DNA of 64,000 nt from Lamellibrachia columna (lineage: Eukaryota; Annelida; Polychaeta; Sabellida; Siboglinidae): positions 2,049,595 to 2,113,594 of the forward strand of contig OY759263.1 of assembly GCA_963662155.1 (NCBI GenBank). The letters are read 5' to 3'. The notes under the pieces are model-generated. The model was not told the DNA's origin. It searched no databases and saw only the letters and a list, made by a program, of their open reading frames with translations. The position numbers were made by a program, and so were the translations under genes. Shown piece by piece: positions 1-10,872 of this stretch. Every line of letters begins with the position of its first letter. Position 1 is the first letter of the stretch.

Positions 1-336
1 TACAACGCCAGGCATGCCAAGCATATCCCACAGAACCACACAAAAGGACGTGCTAAGGATACAACGCCAGACATGCCAAACATATCCTACAGAACCACAC
101 AAAAGGACGTGCTAAGGATACAACGCCAGACATGCCAAGCATATCCTACAGAACCACACAAAAGGACGTGCTAAGGATACAACGCCAGACATGCCAAACA
201 TATCCTACAGAACCACACAAAAGGACGTGCTAAGGATACAACGCCAGACATGCCAAGCATATCCCTCAGAACCACACAAAAGGACGTGCTAAGGATACAA
301 CGCCAGACATGCCAAACATATCCTACAGAACCACAA
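1..336. repeat. 59-bp minisatellite, cut by the window edge
   Basis: A 59-bp unit repeats about 5.7 times from the first base. A recurring core is ACAACGCCAGACATGCC, found at 2, 61, 120 and so on. Units differ by a few transitions (GCCAAGC/GCCAAAC, CTACAG/CTCAG). The last copy breaks off at 'gaaccacaacc'. No gene is visible in it; short ORFs here are repeat translations. The left end is not seen. Confidence 0.95.
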
Positions 337-517
337 CCAGGAACAAGTTGGGAGAGTTCTACCAGTCTTTCCATACCAGAGCACTTTTCGCCTGAGGATG
401 TGAGGACCTACCCGAAGGTTGGAGCTAGGAAGAAGAAGTAGGAAGAAATAGAAGACGCTAATTCTTACAGGTGCTCCTGTGAAGCAATAACTGGTAGAAG
501 GTATGAGGCAGAGGTAA

Positions 518-993
518 AATAGGAAAACAAAGAAGAACAAACCAGTTGTCGATAAACCCAAGACAAAGAAGTCAAAGAAGACAACGGTTTTGTCAGGGAG
601 TGATGCGTCTGATGACGAGGAAATAGCTGCACCGCTCACTGTTGATGATTCAGATGATTATGAAGAATCATTTGAAACTGACTTTGAGGAAGACAAAACA
701 AAAAACTACTGAAGGAAAATGTGAAGAATGGTGACTTCATCCTTGTAAAGTTTTCATCTAAAAGGGTAGTTTTTCACTTCATCGATGAGGTCTTGCAGTC
801 TCCGAATAAGGATGATATCTTGGAGGTCACGTTTCTTCTTCGTCAGCCTACTAATACAAAGGGTGCTTTGTTTGTCATCCCAAAAAAGGAAGATATTGAT
901 GAAATTGACTTCGAGAACAAAATTCTTAAACTACCAAAGCCAATTAACGACCAAAGGTGGCACCAAGCGCTCAGTGAAACAGTTCATTTTTGA
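518..993 (+). pseudogene. Frameshifted coding relic with lysine-rich/acidic linker and C-terminal domain
   Basis: An open frame from 518 encodes a Lys-rich stretch (KPKTKKSKKT) followed by an acidic stretch (SDASDDEE, DDSDDYEESFETDFEED) and stops at 710-712. The frame used by 721-993 continues the same reading with LKENVKNGDFILVKF and ends KILKLPKPINDQRW, so a single frameshift near 705-712 best explains the break. The tail (NGDFILVKF, then FVIPKKEDIDEID, then KLPKP) resembles C-terminal domains I associate with transposon-derived proteins of marine invertebrates, but I cannot name the family. No N-terminal domain is seen. It sits between two minisatellites and is probably dead. Confidence 0.45.
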
Positions 994-1005
994 TCTAGAT
1001 TTAGC

Positions 1006-1325
1006 GAGTATTTCTAGTTAGCCAGCATCAGTTCATTGAAGGCTTCTGGTTGTCAAAATAAATATGATGGTATTGCCCCAAATTATGGCCCGGAAGGTGT
1101 TTCGAAGTTGATTGTATTGAATGTGGGGCTTTAGTAATTCGTGTATGCAAATGCGATGTTTGCTATACGTAAGGCTTGGGGGAGTATTTCTAGTTAGCCA
1201 GCATCAGTTCACTGTACGCTACTGGTTGCCTAAATAAGTATGATTATTTTCTCAAATAATAGCCCGGGTGTGCTTCGAAGTTGATTGTATTGAATGTGAC
1301 GCTCTAGTAATTACTGTAGTTCGAT
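1006..1325. repeat. Two-copy diverged tandem repeat, 176-bp offset
   Basis: GAGTATTTCTAGTTAGCCAG occurs at 1006 and again at 1182. Both copies continue with a shared block containing TTCGAAGTTGATTGTATTGAATGTG. The copies are clearly diverged, so this duplication is old. No coding potential is evident. Confidence 0.8.
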
Positions 1326-1969
1326 CAAGCTGAATAGTTCTACCTAATGTCTCAATGCGCCCCAGTAGCTGTCCCAATGCACTTCAATGATGGGGTACAT
1401 TTGAGAAAAAAAATTGTGCTTGATAAAACTGTGAATTTACAAAAGAATGCAATATATATCACAAATATCTGGTGTGCACAGCACTGGGGCAGTATCAGTC
1501 ATTTTCCTGTATCTTTCCTAATAAAGAAAAAAAAATTAATGTTAAAATTGTTCCAATGCACCCAAATCTCCCCTACGCTAGGTTTCACAAGTAAAGCTTT
1601 CACACGTCGTGGTTAAATAAATGTTGTTCTTTCAGTCATTGTCAGCAGACAACTCGCTGGCTGAGCCATCGGTACGAGCCGCCCGAGCATTGTTACAGTT
1701 GTAACAACTTGCCCCAATACAATTGCAACTACTTGCCCCAAACACAATTTTGCAGTTGAACGTACATGTACGATAACAAATCATGAATTTCGATTTAACG
1801 TCTACTTGTCATAGCTCCCGGTACGGTTTTATTCATGAAACATAAAAAGTGGCTGCGTGAGGTGATATTATGTGGGCATATTCAAAAAAGTTTTAGGTGG
1901 TTAAAAAGTCATTTATGTCCACATCTCGTTAATTGTGTCTTATTAACTCCCGATTTTTGGACAGTGTGT
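1326..1969. other. Unassigned sequence
   Basis: AT-rich DNA with one AATAAAG followed by an A-run near 1530. No gene, RNA or repeat recognised. Confidence 0.5.
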
Positions 1970-3920
1970 CTGCTGGTGGACTTCCAACCAACTGCTGTCG
2001 ATGGTGGCTCCACGTGTGTGCTATGTTTATCTGCTGGTAGACTTCCAACCAACTACTGTCGATGGTAACTCCACGTGTGTGCTATGTTTATCTGCTGGTG
2101 AACTTTCAATCAACGACTGTCGATGGTGACTCCACGTGTGTGCTATGTTTATCTGCTGGTGGACTTCCAACCAACTGCTGTCGATGGTGACTCCACGTGT
2201 GTGCTATGTTTATCTGCTGGTAGACTTCCAACCAACTGCTGTCGATGGTGGCTCCACGTGTGTGCTATGTTTATCTGCTGGTAGACTTCCAACCAACTAC
2301 TGTCGATGGTAACTCCACGTGTGTGCTATGTTTATCTGCTGGTGGACTTTCAACCAACGACTGTCGATGGTGACTCCACGTGTGTGCTATGTTTATCTGC
2401 TGGTGGACTTCCAACCAACTGCTGTCGATGGTGACTCCACGTGTGTGCTATGTTTATCTGCTGGTGGACTTCCAACCAACTGCTGTCGATGGTGGCTCCA
2501 CGTGTGTGCTATGTTTATCTGCTGGTAGACTTCCAACCAACTACTGTCGATGGTAACTCCACGTGTGTGCTATGTTTATCTGCTGGTGGACTTTCAACCA
2601 ACGACTGTCGATGGTGACTCCACGTGTGTGCTATGTTTATCTGCTGGTGGACTTCCAACCAACTGCTGTCGATGGTGACTCCACGTGTGTGCTATGTTTA
2701 TCTGCTGGTGGACTTCCAACTAACTACTGTCGATGGTGACTCCACGTGTGTGCTATGTTTATCTGCTGGTGGACTTCCAACCAACTACTGTCGATGGTGA
2801 CTCCACGTGTGTGCTATGTTTATCTGCTGGTGGACTTCCAACCAACTACTGTCGATGGTGACTCCACGTGTGTGCTATGTTTATCTGCTGATGGACTTCC
2901 AACCAACTACTGTCGATGGTGACTCCACGTGTGTGCTATGTTTATCTGCTGGTGGACTTCCAACCAACTACTGTCGATGGTGACTCCACGTGTGTGCTAT
3001 GTTTATCTGCTGGTGGACTTCCAACCAACGACTGTCGATGGTGACTCCACGTGTGTGCTATGTTTATCTGCTGGTGGACTTCCAACCAACTACTGTCGAT
3101 GGTGACTCCACGTGTGTGCTATGTTTATCTGCTGGTGGACTTCCAACCAACTACTGTCGATGGTGACTCCACGTGTGTGCTATGTTTATCTGCTGGTGGA
3201 CTTCCAACCAACTACTGTCGATGGTGACTCCACGTGTGTGCTATGTTTATCTGCTGGTGGACTTCCAACCAACTGCTGTCGATGGTGACTCCACGTGTGT
3301 GCTATGTTTATCTGCTGGTGGACTTCCAACCAACTATTGTCGACGGTGACTCCACGTGTGTGCTATGTTTATCTGCTGGTGGACTTCCAACCAACTACTG
3401 TCGATGGTGACTCCACGTGTGTGCTATGTTTATCTGCTGGTGGACTTCCAACCAACTACTGTCGATGGTGGCTCCACGTGTGTGCTATGTTTATCTGCTG
3501 GTGGACTTCCAACCAACTACTGTCGATGGTGACTCCACGTGTGTGCTATGTTTATCTGCTGGTGGACTTCCAACCAACTGCTGTCGATGGTGACTCCACG
3601 TGTGTGCTATGTTTATCTGCTGGTGGACTTCCAACCAACTATTGTCGACGGTGACTCCACGTGTGTGCTATGTTTATCTGCTGGTGGACTTCCAACCAAC
3701 TACTGTCGACGGTGACTCCACGTGTGTGCTATGTTTATCTGCTGGTGGACTTCCAACCAACTACTGTCGATGGTGACTCCACGTGTGTGCTATGTTTATC
3801 TGCTGGTGGACTTCCAACCAACTACTGTCGATGGTGACTCCACGTGTGTGCTATGTTTATCTGCTGGTGGACTTCCAACCAACTACTGTCGATGGTGACT
3901 CCATCCGTGAGCTATGTTAT
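1970..3920. repeat. 61-bp minisatellite, about 32 copies
   Basis: The unit is 61 bp (CTGCTGGTGGACTTCCAACC at 2397 and 2458, for example). 1951 bp gives about 32 copies. Most units contain CTCCACGTGTGTGC, so a palindromic CACGTG is repeated at 61-bp spacing. Variation falls at fixed sites (ACTACTG/ACTGCTG/ACGACTG, GGTGAC/GGTGGC/GGTAAC), and blocks of variants recur, for example around 1970-2160 and 2220-2460. The final copy decays at 'ccatccgtgagc'. ORFs of 69-119 codons here are repeat translations. Confidence 0.97.
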
Positions 3921-3934
3921 CGTAAAACGACTCT

Positions 3935-4140
3935 GTAACAACTTATATACCGCTAGCCCCGGTCTACCCACCTAAATACAGCAATGAGTACAATAACCAA
4001 ATTGTATGTGTCCGGTGGGGATCTACCTACTCGGAATTCTTCCCTGTGGGTAACGGTGTTAAGCAAGGAGGGAATGTATCCCCATTACTGTTTAACGTTT
4101 GTATGGACAACTTGCGTGTCGTTATTCATAGCTTACTTCA
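3935..4140 (+). mobile_element. LINE reverse-transcriptase fragment
   Basis: Translation around 3990-4125 gives IVCVRWGSTYSEFF and then GNGVKQGGNVSPLLFN, followed by VCMDNL. This is the RT block around the G-V-R-Q-G and L-S-P-x-L-F-N-x-Y-M-D-x-L motifs found in several LINE clades. Neither the catalytic YxDD nor any upstream finger domain follows. It starts directly at the decayed end of the 61-bp array, so the array may have replaced the rest of the element; the repeat unit itself does not translate into recognisable RT. The clade is not resolved. Confidence 0.6.
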
Positions 4141-4254
4141 GTAATGTTTATATGTGCGCCTTTTGGCTGAAGGAAATGAAAAGCAGTTTTCCAGCATTTT
4201 ATAGTGGCATATAAAAACTCATACAGGATTTTAAATAGGCTGCCTATGAGATGA

Positions 4255-5784
4255 GACTGTATATGAGGACGAACCAGAAGTGTTGGAGTCAGAGATAAAG
4301 GATGCACTACGACACATATCAAATAGGAAAGCAGCTGGAATTGATGACATCCCGATAGAACTACTAAAAGCAGGAGGAGAGGAAGCGGTAAAAGTCTTGA
4401 CCAACATGTGCAACTGTGTATGGAAGAAGAAGGAATGGCCATCAGATTGGAAAAAATCAGTGTATGTCCCGATCTACAAGAAAGGAGACAAGAAGGAATG
4501 TGGAAATTATCGCACAATTGCCTTGATCTCGCACGCAAGCAAGGTACTCTTGAGAGTACTACAAAAAAGGTTGGAGGTGTTCCTGATACCAGAACTTCCG
4601 ATCGAGCAAGCTGGTTTCAGAAGAGGAAGAGGAACGAGGGACCACATTGCAAATCTGAGATGGATGATGGAAAGAGCCAGAGAACATCAGCGAGACCTGT
4701 ATATGTGCTTCATAGACTACAAGAAGGCTTTCGACTGTGTAGACCATGAGAGAATGTGGATCATCCTGAAGGACATGAGGGTACCTATACATTTAGTAGT
4801 GCTACTGAGAAACCTGTATGCAAACCAGAAAGCGACAGTCAGAACAGAGTTCGGAGAGACGGAACAGTTAGATATCGGGAAAGGTGTGAGACAGGGCTGC
4901 ATCCTGTCTCCTTTGCTATTCAACATATACGCAGAGAATATAATGAGAGATGTCTTGGACAAATGGGAGGGCGGGGTCGGCATAGGAGGAAGGGTGATAA
5001 TGAATCTGAGATACGAAGACGACACAACTCTAATCGCAGGAACAAAGGAGGACCTGACAGAAATCATGGAAAGAGTAAGGAAAACAAGCGAGAAAGCAGG
5101 CCTATATCTGAATGTTTTAAAGACGAAGGTCATGACTACTGGAGATATTGGAGAGGTGGCAGTGGACGGAAAAACCGTGGAGGTGGTAACGAAATTTGTA
5201 TTTCTAGGAGCATTGATCACCAAAGATGGACTATGCGACAAAGAGATACGCAGAAGAATTGCAATGGGCAAAGCCGCAATGGGAGGATTAACAACAGGAA
5301 AGACAGAGGGATTACGCTTCAGACTAAAGTGAAACTGGTGAAGGCCTTGGTATTCCCAATTGTATTGTATGGATCGGAGACTTGGACGATGAGAAAAACC
5401 GAGAGGAAGAAAATTGACGCAGTTGAGCTGTGGTGCTGGAGACGAGTGATGAGAATGTCATGGATGGAGAGAAAAACAAACGTATGGGTGCTCGAAAACG
5501 TCAAACCAAAATAGACACTGGAATCAAGGGTGATAAAGGCGGCATTAATCTATTTTGGACATGTGGTGAGAAAAGAACGTGGAATGGAGAATGATGTGAT
5601 GCTTGGGGGAATGAGAGGGAAAAGAAAGCGAGGGAGACCAAGAACAAAATGGCTAGACACTATCAAAGACGTAAAGGGCCCATCTATTAACATTATGAGA
5701 CGGGACGCCAGAGAGCGAGTGGAATGGAGAGGAGCTACCGCGGCTGTCGCCAGGGGTCGGACACGACTCGACGGCACAAGGTGA
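4255..5784 (+). pseudogene. RTE/BovB-like LINE reverse transcriptase and C-terminal domain, 5'-truncated and broken
   Basis: From about 4280 the frame encodes an RT from the fingers onward: KAAGIDDIPIELLK, GNYRTIALISHASKVLL, EQAGFRRGRGTRDHIANLRW, CFIDYKKAFDCVDHERMW, GKGVRQGCILSPLLFN. The catalytic box reads LRYEDDTTL, with both aspartates present but E where A is usual. A frameshift at about 5290-5305 moves the reading into another frame, which continues through VKALVFPIVLYGSETW and ELWCWRRVMRMSW to a stop at 5512-5514. The same frame then resumes as YFGHVVRKERG and GRPRTKWLD and ends at 5784. These C-terminal motifs are characteristic of RTE-clade elements such as BovB. The endonuclease and the RT N-terminus are missing, as in ordinary 5' truncation during target-primed insertion. 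It cannot make a full protein. Confidence 0.9.
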
Positions 5785-6100
5785 CAAGGTGACTATGAGA
5801 TGCAGCACCAGCCACATGTTTGTTACGGCCAATGTCAACTCTTGTAAATGCGTCACCAGAAGTGCTATTTATAGTTTAATGACTAGGATTGACAAGTCAT
5901 TGAATCCAATTATTCTGGCCATTTTAATTTGCGACACCTATTGCACGTCGAAATTGAGAATTGACTGGATTTAATTTTTATATAAAAAAACTGCTGATTG
6001 TCTGAAACAAAAACCTTATATATACAGATATTTGTCTACCTGTATTTTATGTGTATATCTATGGACTTTTGACTGATTAAAACACTATTATTATTAGCTA
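5785..6100 (+). mobile_element. 3' untranslated tail of the RTE-like LINE
   Basis: A short AT-rich 3' region follows the RT stop and ends in CTATTATTATTAGC near 6086-6098. A short simple-repeat 3' end, rather than a long poly(A), is usual for RTE-clade elements. The exact end and target-site duplication were not determined. Confidence 0.55.
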
Positions 6101-6653
6101 CATGCGAATTACATGCAGTTAGGCGTAGCTGTGTCCTATGCAGATCCTTCCACGCTATTAATGGCATTGTGACATGCAGCTGACACGTGCTAGACAACCG
6201 TAGGTGTCATGTATATTTATGATAAAAAAGACAAATAATTTATGAGTAAATAATTGTGTGTTGACTTAAACAAAATCGCCCATTGTTCTTGTTTGTGGAA
6301 GTTTATGTACACGGTCCGCGTTTGGCAAATTTTCAACAATGTACATGCAGAGATGGGAAGATTTAATTAAAATAATAAATGAAATATAACTAATTATGAA
6401 TTACCGCAGAATAACGGATGATTTTTAGAAATGGCGTGTGGGATATTTTCACCGGCTAACATTTCTTGCGTTACACCCGGAAATGTCAATGATAGCTATG
6501 GCTTCCTATTTCAATCAACAAACATGATTCTTTTTATATACTTGTCGCGAAGTTCCTTTAATGGTAATAGCCTTGGTAAAAATGTTGAAACAGCACCGAT
6601 ACTCTGACCGTGTTGGTCTAGTGCTGGGTCTATGATATATTAGGTTGCATCAA
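6101..6653 (+). other. Upstream region of the ABHD13-like gene
   Basis: About 550 bp between the RTE tail and the first ABHD13 exon. It should contain the promoter and 5' leader. I do not see a convincing TATA box. 'tgatatattag' at about 6632-6643 could be a splice acceptor for a noncoding 5' exon, so the transcription start is not fixed. Confidence 0.4.
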
Positions 6654-6746
6654 ATGGGAAGAACTGAAGCCTGCAGAGCTGACAATGAAGTACAATGTGA
6701 CAGGCAGCGGCTTCTACCCGATTCTGTTGTTTACGATGACCCGAAG

Positions 6747-6915
6747 ATGAGGAGAAAACGTCTGGTTCCGATATTGATGGTTATAACAGAGCAACTTTTA
6801 CAAGCAGCTATGAAGTTGTGGGCATTCTGTACAACTTCCGTTCTGTTGTTAGTTCTTGTGTATTGGTTTTACGGCGGATTGCTGTCTTTCATGCTGTTGA
6901 TTGCCGCTTTTCTAG
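6747..6915 (+). CDS. ABHD13: ABHD13-like alpha/beta hydrolase, coding exon 1 (signal anchor)
   Basis: This exon encodes the N-terminal signal anchor of an ABHD13-type (Bem46 family) serine hydrolase, predicted to be a type II single-pass membrane protein. After a basic start (MRRKR), a hydrophobic segment spans about residues 27-54 (TTSVLLLVLVYW, then FYGG, then LLSFMLLIAAFL). The exon ends CTAG|GTAAGT after the first base of a Gly codon, and exon 2 supplies GA, giving FLG-FLYNIQD. I chose the ATG at 6747 because it has A at -3 and makes the pre-YGG segment about as long as in vertebrate ABHD13. In-frame ATGs at 6654 (adds 31 residues) and 6777 (removes 10) are alternatives. The six exons total 987 bp, or 328 residues plus stop, against about 337 in human ABHD13. 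The physiological substrate of this family is not established. Confidence 0.85.
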
Positions 6916-8030
6916 GTAAGTGATCAGTCGGGGAACCAGTTGCACTCCGATCATACGGACTGGAATAAAACTATGACAATGTCCTGGTCACAATATACCC
7001 TACCCTTAATCAAGACACATATGTCCTAATATATCAAAGAAACCATTGCAGTGTTGACATATTTTCTTAGTTATGCTTGAATGGCAAATAATATGCTTGT
7101 TGTGATTGTTCAGCAAATTTGTTAGGTAAAAAACTAAAATGTTTCTGTTTAAATGAGCATTTAAGCCAGACGTGTGCGGGGTAGTGTGCATGCATCAGGT
7201 GTAGTCCTTACTTTTTCTCCACTCCGACATCTATATTATCACCATTTCTGAAGGCTCTTTACACCCTAAACTTACATATATGCAGTAGTATCAAAATCAG
7301 AATATAATTGCGTTATAACATTAGCGATCACGCGTTCCTAAACCAATTTTCTCAATCAGCTGCATTTACCTTGCTTAACAACGAACATAAATCAAGATGG
7401 TCCCCAACACGACTAAAAATAGTGCATTTATTCAAACTTAAATATACTGTATATAAGTTATACATATAAACTAGATACACTTAAATATACTCTTAGCTTA
7501 GAATTTCAAAGAACTCCTACCCTGTGTTTATCACATCTTATACTAACAAACAGGCCTTCTTCAGATTCCTCATTACCACCCCTGTGTTTTCATATACCCG
7601 GAGTTCCTGAGTTGGCCCAGAACCATAGACATAACACACCCCTAGAGTTCCTACTGACTATCTGTCTGTTTGCACTAGCACAAACCCCCTGCACATGCAT
7701 TTTTAAACAGTTTAGTACATATTTTATCTAATGTGACTTTAGCCCTCTAAAGGCAAGTTATAGCAAACATCTGCTAATACATACTTTCACAAGAAAATTC
7801 AAAACCACTTTATTTAACACCCCTCTCGCCTAATGTAAACATGAAGTTCACACTCGTGCTAACACTATGCTTCCTGGCAGCAAACATGCATAAGTACCTC
7901 TGTCAAATTTCCACCAACAATGAGGATTCCACAACAACATTATCAGCCATGCTGACAAGAAACCTGCCACCATTTCCCACGTTCTCAACCACAAAGAAAA
8001 ACAAGATGATGCCAACCAAGCCCCATACCC
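6916..8030. other. Intron 1, proximal part
   Basis: GTAAGTG donor at 6916. About 1.1 kb of AT-rich sequence with no recognisable gene. The part after about 7800 may be 5' untranslated sequence of the LINE that follows, but I see no boundary. Confidence 0.5.
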
Positions 8031-8142
8031 TATCTCTATTATATGTGTGGACTTATAATACAAGCAGGGGACCTTCATCCAAACCCTGGTCCCATCTCAG
8101 ATCCCTCCAAAATATCCATGTGATACCTGCAGTCATGAGGTA

Positions 8143-9593
8143 CATGATCACCACCATGCCATACAGTGTGACATGATCACCACCACGCCATACAGTGTCA
8201 CATGATCACCACCATGCCATACAGTGTCACATGATCACCACCACGCCATACAGTGTCACATGATCACCACCATGCCATACAGTGTCACATGATCACCACC
8301 ACGCCATACAGTGTCACATGATCACCACCACGCCATACAGTGTCACATGATCACCATCATGCCATACAGTGTCACATGATCACCACCATGCCATACAGTG
8401 TCACATGATCACCACCATGCCATACAGTGTCACATGATCACCACCATGCCATACAGTGTCACATGATCACCACCATGCCATACAGTGTCACATGATCACC
8501 ACCACGCCATACAGTGTCACATGATCACCACCATGCCATACAGTGTCACATGATCACCACCATGCCATACAGTGTCACATGATCACCACCACGCCATACA
8601 GTGTCACATGATCACCACCATGCCATACAGTGTCACATGATCACCACCACGCCATACAGTGTCACATGATCACCACCACGCCATACAGTGTCACATGATC
8701 ACCACCATGCCATACAGTGTCGCATGATCACCACCATGCCATACAGTGTCACATGATCACCACCACGCCATACAGTGTGACATGATCACCACCATGCCAT
8801 ACAGTGTCACATGATCACCACCATGCCATACAGTGTCACATGATCACCACCATGCCATACAGTGTCACATGATCACCACCATGCCATACAGTGTCACATG
8901 ATCACCACCACGCCATACAGTGTCACATGATCACCCCCACGCCATACAGTGTCACATGATCACCACCATGCCATACAGTGTCACATGATCACCACCATGC
9001 CATACAGTGTCACATGATCACCACCACGCCATACAGTGTCACATGATCACCACCATGCCATACAGTGTCACATGATCACCACCATGCCATACAGTGTCAC
9101 AAGATCACCACCATGCCATACAGTGTCACATGATCACCACCATGACATACAGTGTCACATGATCACCACCATGCCATACAGTGTCACATGATCACCACCA
9201 TGCCATACAGTGTCACATGATCACCACCATGCCATACAGTGTCACATGATCACCACCATGCCATACAGTGTCACATGATCACCACCACGCCATACAGTGT
9301 CACATGATCACCACCATGCCATACAGTGTCACATGATCACCACCATGCCATACAGTGTCACATGATCACCACCATGCCATACAGTGTCACATGATCACCA
9401 CCATGCCATACAGTGTCACATGATCACCACCATGCCATACAGTGTCACATGATCACCACCATGCCATACAGTGTCACATGATCACCACCACGCCATACAG
9501 TGTCACATGATCACCACCATGCCATACAGTGTCACATGATCACCACCATGCCATACAGTGTCACATGATCACCACCACGCCATACAGTGTGAC
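8143..9593. repeat. 29-bp minisatellite, 50 copies, grown inside the LINE PHD finger
   Basis: The unit CATGATCACCACCATGCCAT plus ACAGTGTCA is 29 bp. 1451 bp equals 50 units plus 1 base. Read in the LINE frame one unit spells HDHHHAIQC, the segment between the two cysteine pairs of the PHD finger. Left flank: CDTCSHEV. Right flank: DECDSWYHTAC. The first and last units carry GTGTGA, as in the coding sequence, whereas nearly all internal units carry GTGTCA. The unit length is not a multiple of 3, so the expansion also destroys the frame. Variation is mostly CCATGCC/CCACGCC. Confidence 0.95.
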
Positions 9594-10432
9594 GAATGTG
9601 ACAGTTGGTATCATACTGCATGTGTCCATATTAATGACACCACATACGAACAATTAAAATATAGTCTGCTCTGGTTCTGTCCTTGCTGTGGACTGCCAAA
9701 CTATTCGGAGTGTCTATTCGCTAGCAACATTAATACCTCAAACCCCTACACAGTCCTCGAGACTCTTCCAGACAGCAGTGACTACACAAATATCTCTGAT
9801 GATACGAACCCTACAGTTGCACCAAATCCAGCTAATACGTCTACTCCTGACCGAACAAAGATAACAAGTAAACCTAAACTAAAGGCCATGCTGATAAACT
9901 GCAACAGTATCAAGAGCACTAACAAAGTATCCTACCTGCAGGCAACAATAATCCTTCTAGTTGAACCCAAACTCGACTCATGTATCCCCACATACTCCTT
10001 TCTCCCCACAAATTATGAAGCAATCCAAAAAGATCGTAACATCCACGGTGGAGGTGTTTTTATAGCACTCCGAAATGACATTATAGCAGACCCCAAAACA
10101 AACTAAACACAACCTGTGAAATTATTTGGACAAAAATACACTTTGTGCATAAAAAAGCTATCTATCTGGCATCCTACTACAGACCTCCAAACGACTACAC
10201 AACATCTCTAGAAACCTTACATGAATCTCTCTCCATCCTGTATCAAGATACCCCATCTGTCATCCTAGCTGGAGATCTAAACCTTCCTGACATCGACTGG
10301 GAGAATTTGTGCAACAAACCAACAGACAACTGCAAAACATAACAAACTAATTGAAATAGTTGGGAAATTTGGACTAGTTAATATGGTAAATGAACCCACC
10401 TGCCTAGATTCTGGAAATATATTAGACCTAGT
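9594..10432 (+). pseudogene. LINE PHD-finger end and APE endonuclease, first part
   Basis: The frame opens within the last repeat unit and reads CDECDSWYHTACVHI and FCPCCGLPN, completing the PHD finger. A linker and the endonuclease start follow (KLKAMLINCNSIKS; a decayed E-P-K-L-D-S match to the usual E-T-K-L-D; HGGGVFIALRNDI). A stop at 10104-10106 and a frameshift separate it from ASYYRPPNDYTT and the GDLNLPDIDWEN block (10150-10340), another stop, and then NEPTCLDSGNILDLV (10389-10432), where the nested LINE begins. The endonuclease glutamate and the GD-N-x-x-D-W block are recognisable. Not functional. Confidence 0.8.
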
Positions 10433-10872
10433 ACCTAGTTACGAAAGTCGCTTATTACAATGTGGTTTGACAACACTAGAGACCAGGAGACTAAGAGGAG
10501 ACCAAATAGAAGTGTTTAAAATAGTGAACGGTTATGAGGATGTTGACAGGAATATGTTCTTCAAACTTAAAGAAGGCAGTAGAACCAGAGGACACAAAGC
10601 AGCATTAGTTAAGGAGCAGTGTAGGTTGGACATGAGAAAGTACTCTTTCTCACAGAGGGTGATAAATGAATGGAACAAACTGCCAAATGATTGTGTTAAT
10701 GCTAGTAGTGTGAATATGTTTAAAAATATAATTGACAGATATTTGATAAGGACAGGCTACACATAGATGAGAAAATTGTTGGACTCTTGATAAGCCAATG
10801 GCTTCCTTGTCCACTTGCCATCTGGAACTTGTTTGGGATGGCAATCTTGTTAAATCTTGTTAAATCATCAAA
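10433..10872 (+). mobile_element. 3' end of a second LINE (CR1/L2-like) nested in the first
   Basis: 10433-10766 encodes LLQCGLTTLETRRLRGDQIE, VFKIVNGYEDVD, then SRTRGHKAALVK and FSQRVINEWNKLP. This is the C-terminal tail of a CR1/L2-type ORF2, with its stop at 10764-10766. About 100 bp of 3' untranslated sequence follows (GATAAGCCAATGGCTTCCTT and onward), ending in two copies of CTTGTTAAAT. The outer LINE's endonuclease resumes after it (SSNSTLISTIN, then GMSDHEAILFDI), so this is a 5'-truncated insertion into the older element. The terminal 10-bp pair could be the element's own 3' repeat or a target duplication. A homologous fragment is at 34566-34960. Confidence 0.75.

Noticed and set aside
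721..993. An intact 90-aa gene starting at GTG 721
   Set aside because: There is no ATG start, and the frame continues an upstream acidic/lysine-rich reading through a frameshift, so it is a relic rather than a complete gene.
8143..9593. Regular 29-bp direct repeats that at first sight resemble a CRISPR array
   Set aside because: Units are head-to-tail with no spacers, and the DNA is eukaryotic. The 28-bp array at 17705-20645 was rejected for the same reason.
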